A stretch of DNA of 5,903 bases from Bacillota bacterium (GTDB lineage Bacteria; Bacillota; Sulfobacillia; RBS10-35; JAJYVN01), in assembly GCA_021827805.1 (NCBI GenBank), contig JAKAUG010000032.1, forward strand, positions 1 to 5,903, in the 5' to 3' direction. This document shows positions 5,624-5,903 of this stretch, one piece after another; position 1 is the first letter of the stretch, and every line of letters begins with the position of its first letter. The notes beneath the pieces were generated by a model. The model made no database searches. It was not told the origin of the DNA and saw nothing but the letters and a program-made list of their open reading frames with translations. A program made the position numbers and the translations under genes.

Positions 5624-5903
5624 ATGCCCAGCTCAGGATCGGCCTCGTATGATCCACGCTCCACTCGCGGGAGGGCTGGCGCACGCGCCCCGGCGGAGGG
5701 TGCGCCAGGGCGGCCCCGATCCAGCCGGATGCTGGTGCTCAGCAGCGCCGTCATCCTGGGAATCTACGCCGCCGGATACACGCGCACCGAGGCGGATGCG
5801 CGGCGCGCCGCCGCCTCGCTGGCGCATGTGGTCGCCCAGGCCGCGGCGGCGAGCGCGAGCCAGGCGTCCGCCTCCGCGCCCGCGGCAAGCGCGGCCGGTG
5901 CGG
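5624..5903 (+). CDS. Membrane-anchored protein, N-terminal part; possibly FMN-binding-domain protein
   Basis: The gene is cut by the window end after 93 codons. An Arg-rich cytoplasmic-like tail (1-35) is followed by one hydrophobic segment, MLVLSSAVILGIYAAGY (36-52), a short charged helix (TRTEADARRAA), and an Ala/Ser linker (about 70-93) that continues past the edge. An N-terminal anchor with an IYAAGY-like end and a low-complexity linker resembles membrane-anchored FMN-binding-domain proteins of Bacillota as I recall them. The FMN domain itself would lie outside the window, so this is tentative. ATG 5624 was chosen because GGGCGGGA lies at 5607-5614. GTG 5615 would add three residues. ATG 5729 would start at the membrane segment but has a poor ribosome site. 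Its own transcription unit is likely, since a hairpin precedes it. Confidence 0.6.
   Translation, partial: MPSSGSASYDPRSTRGRAGARAPAEGAPGRPRSSRMLVLSSAVILGIYAAGYTRTEADARRAAASLAHVVAQAAAASASQASASAPAASAAGA

Noticed and set aside
5648..5653. TATGAT as the -10 box of the last gene.
   Set aside because: No -35 element lies 16-18 bases upstream, and the site falls inside the proposed coding region. It would matter only if translation began at ATG 5729, which has a poor ribosome site.
1..5903. CRISPR array, tandem repeats or a defence or toxin-antitoxin module.
   Set aside because: No regularly spaced repeats, and no small paired genes or nuclease, kinase or reverse-transcriptase motifs were seen apart from the dead TnpB piece.

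Overview
This is a GC-rich bacterial window (roughly two-thirds G+C by eye), with an isolated tRNA gene, a decayed transposase, a two-gene carbohydrate-related cassette, and the start of a third gene. The tRNA encodes its 3' CCA and has a Bacillota-like tRNA-Val body. Together with the high GC, this fits a GC-rich Bacillota lineage (Symbiobacteriia, Limnochordia or Thermaerobacter type) or a neighbouring phylum. That placement is inference, because no phylogenetic marker gene is present.

Layout. Positions 1-139 may hold the 3' end of an upstream gene, but two frames compete. A GC-rich hairpin (140-163) and an extended -10 promoter follow, then tRNA-Val(GAC) at 213-289 and its own intrinsic terminator (321-351). 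Positions 352 to about 1119 show no recognisable gene. From about 1120 to 1500 there is a degenerate TnpB-family transposase remnant that has lost its zinc ribbon and final RuvC motif, followed by a 9-bp hairpin.

The main content is a same-strand pair. The first gene (1609-3348) encodes a 579-residue helical-then-beta protein, rich in Trp, Tyr, His and Glu, that resembles alpha/alpha-toroid glycoside hydrolases or polysaccharide lyases and has no visible export signal. The second (3412-5448) encodes a 678-residue GxGYxYP-family putative glycoside hydrolase with a Tat-like, lipoprotein-like N-terminus. They are 63 bases apart and end in a perfect 12-bp hairpin, so they are probably one transcription unit. 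The likely joint role is processing of a polysaccharide or glycoconjugate, one protein at the surface and the other inside or exported by an unseen route. The substrate cannot be read from the sequence.

After the terminator, a new gene begins at about 5624 and runs off the window. It has an Arg-rich N-terminus, one membrane segment and an Ala/Ser-rich linker, and may be a membrane-anchored FMN-binding-domain protein.

No CRISPR array, riboswitch or defence system was recognised. The least described items are the pairing of the two large genes and the uncharacterised family of the first.
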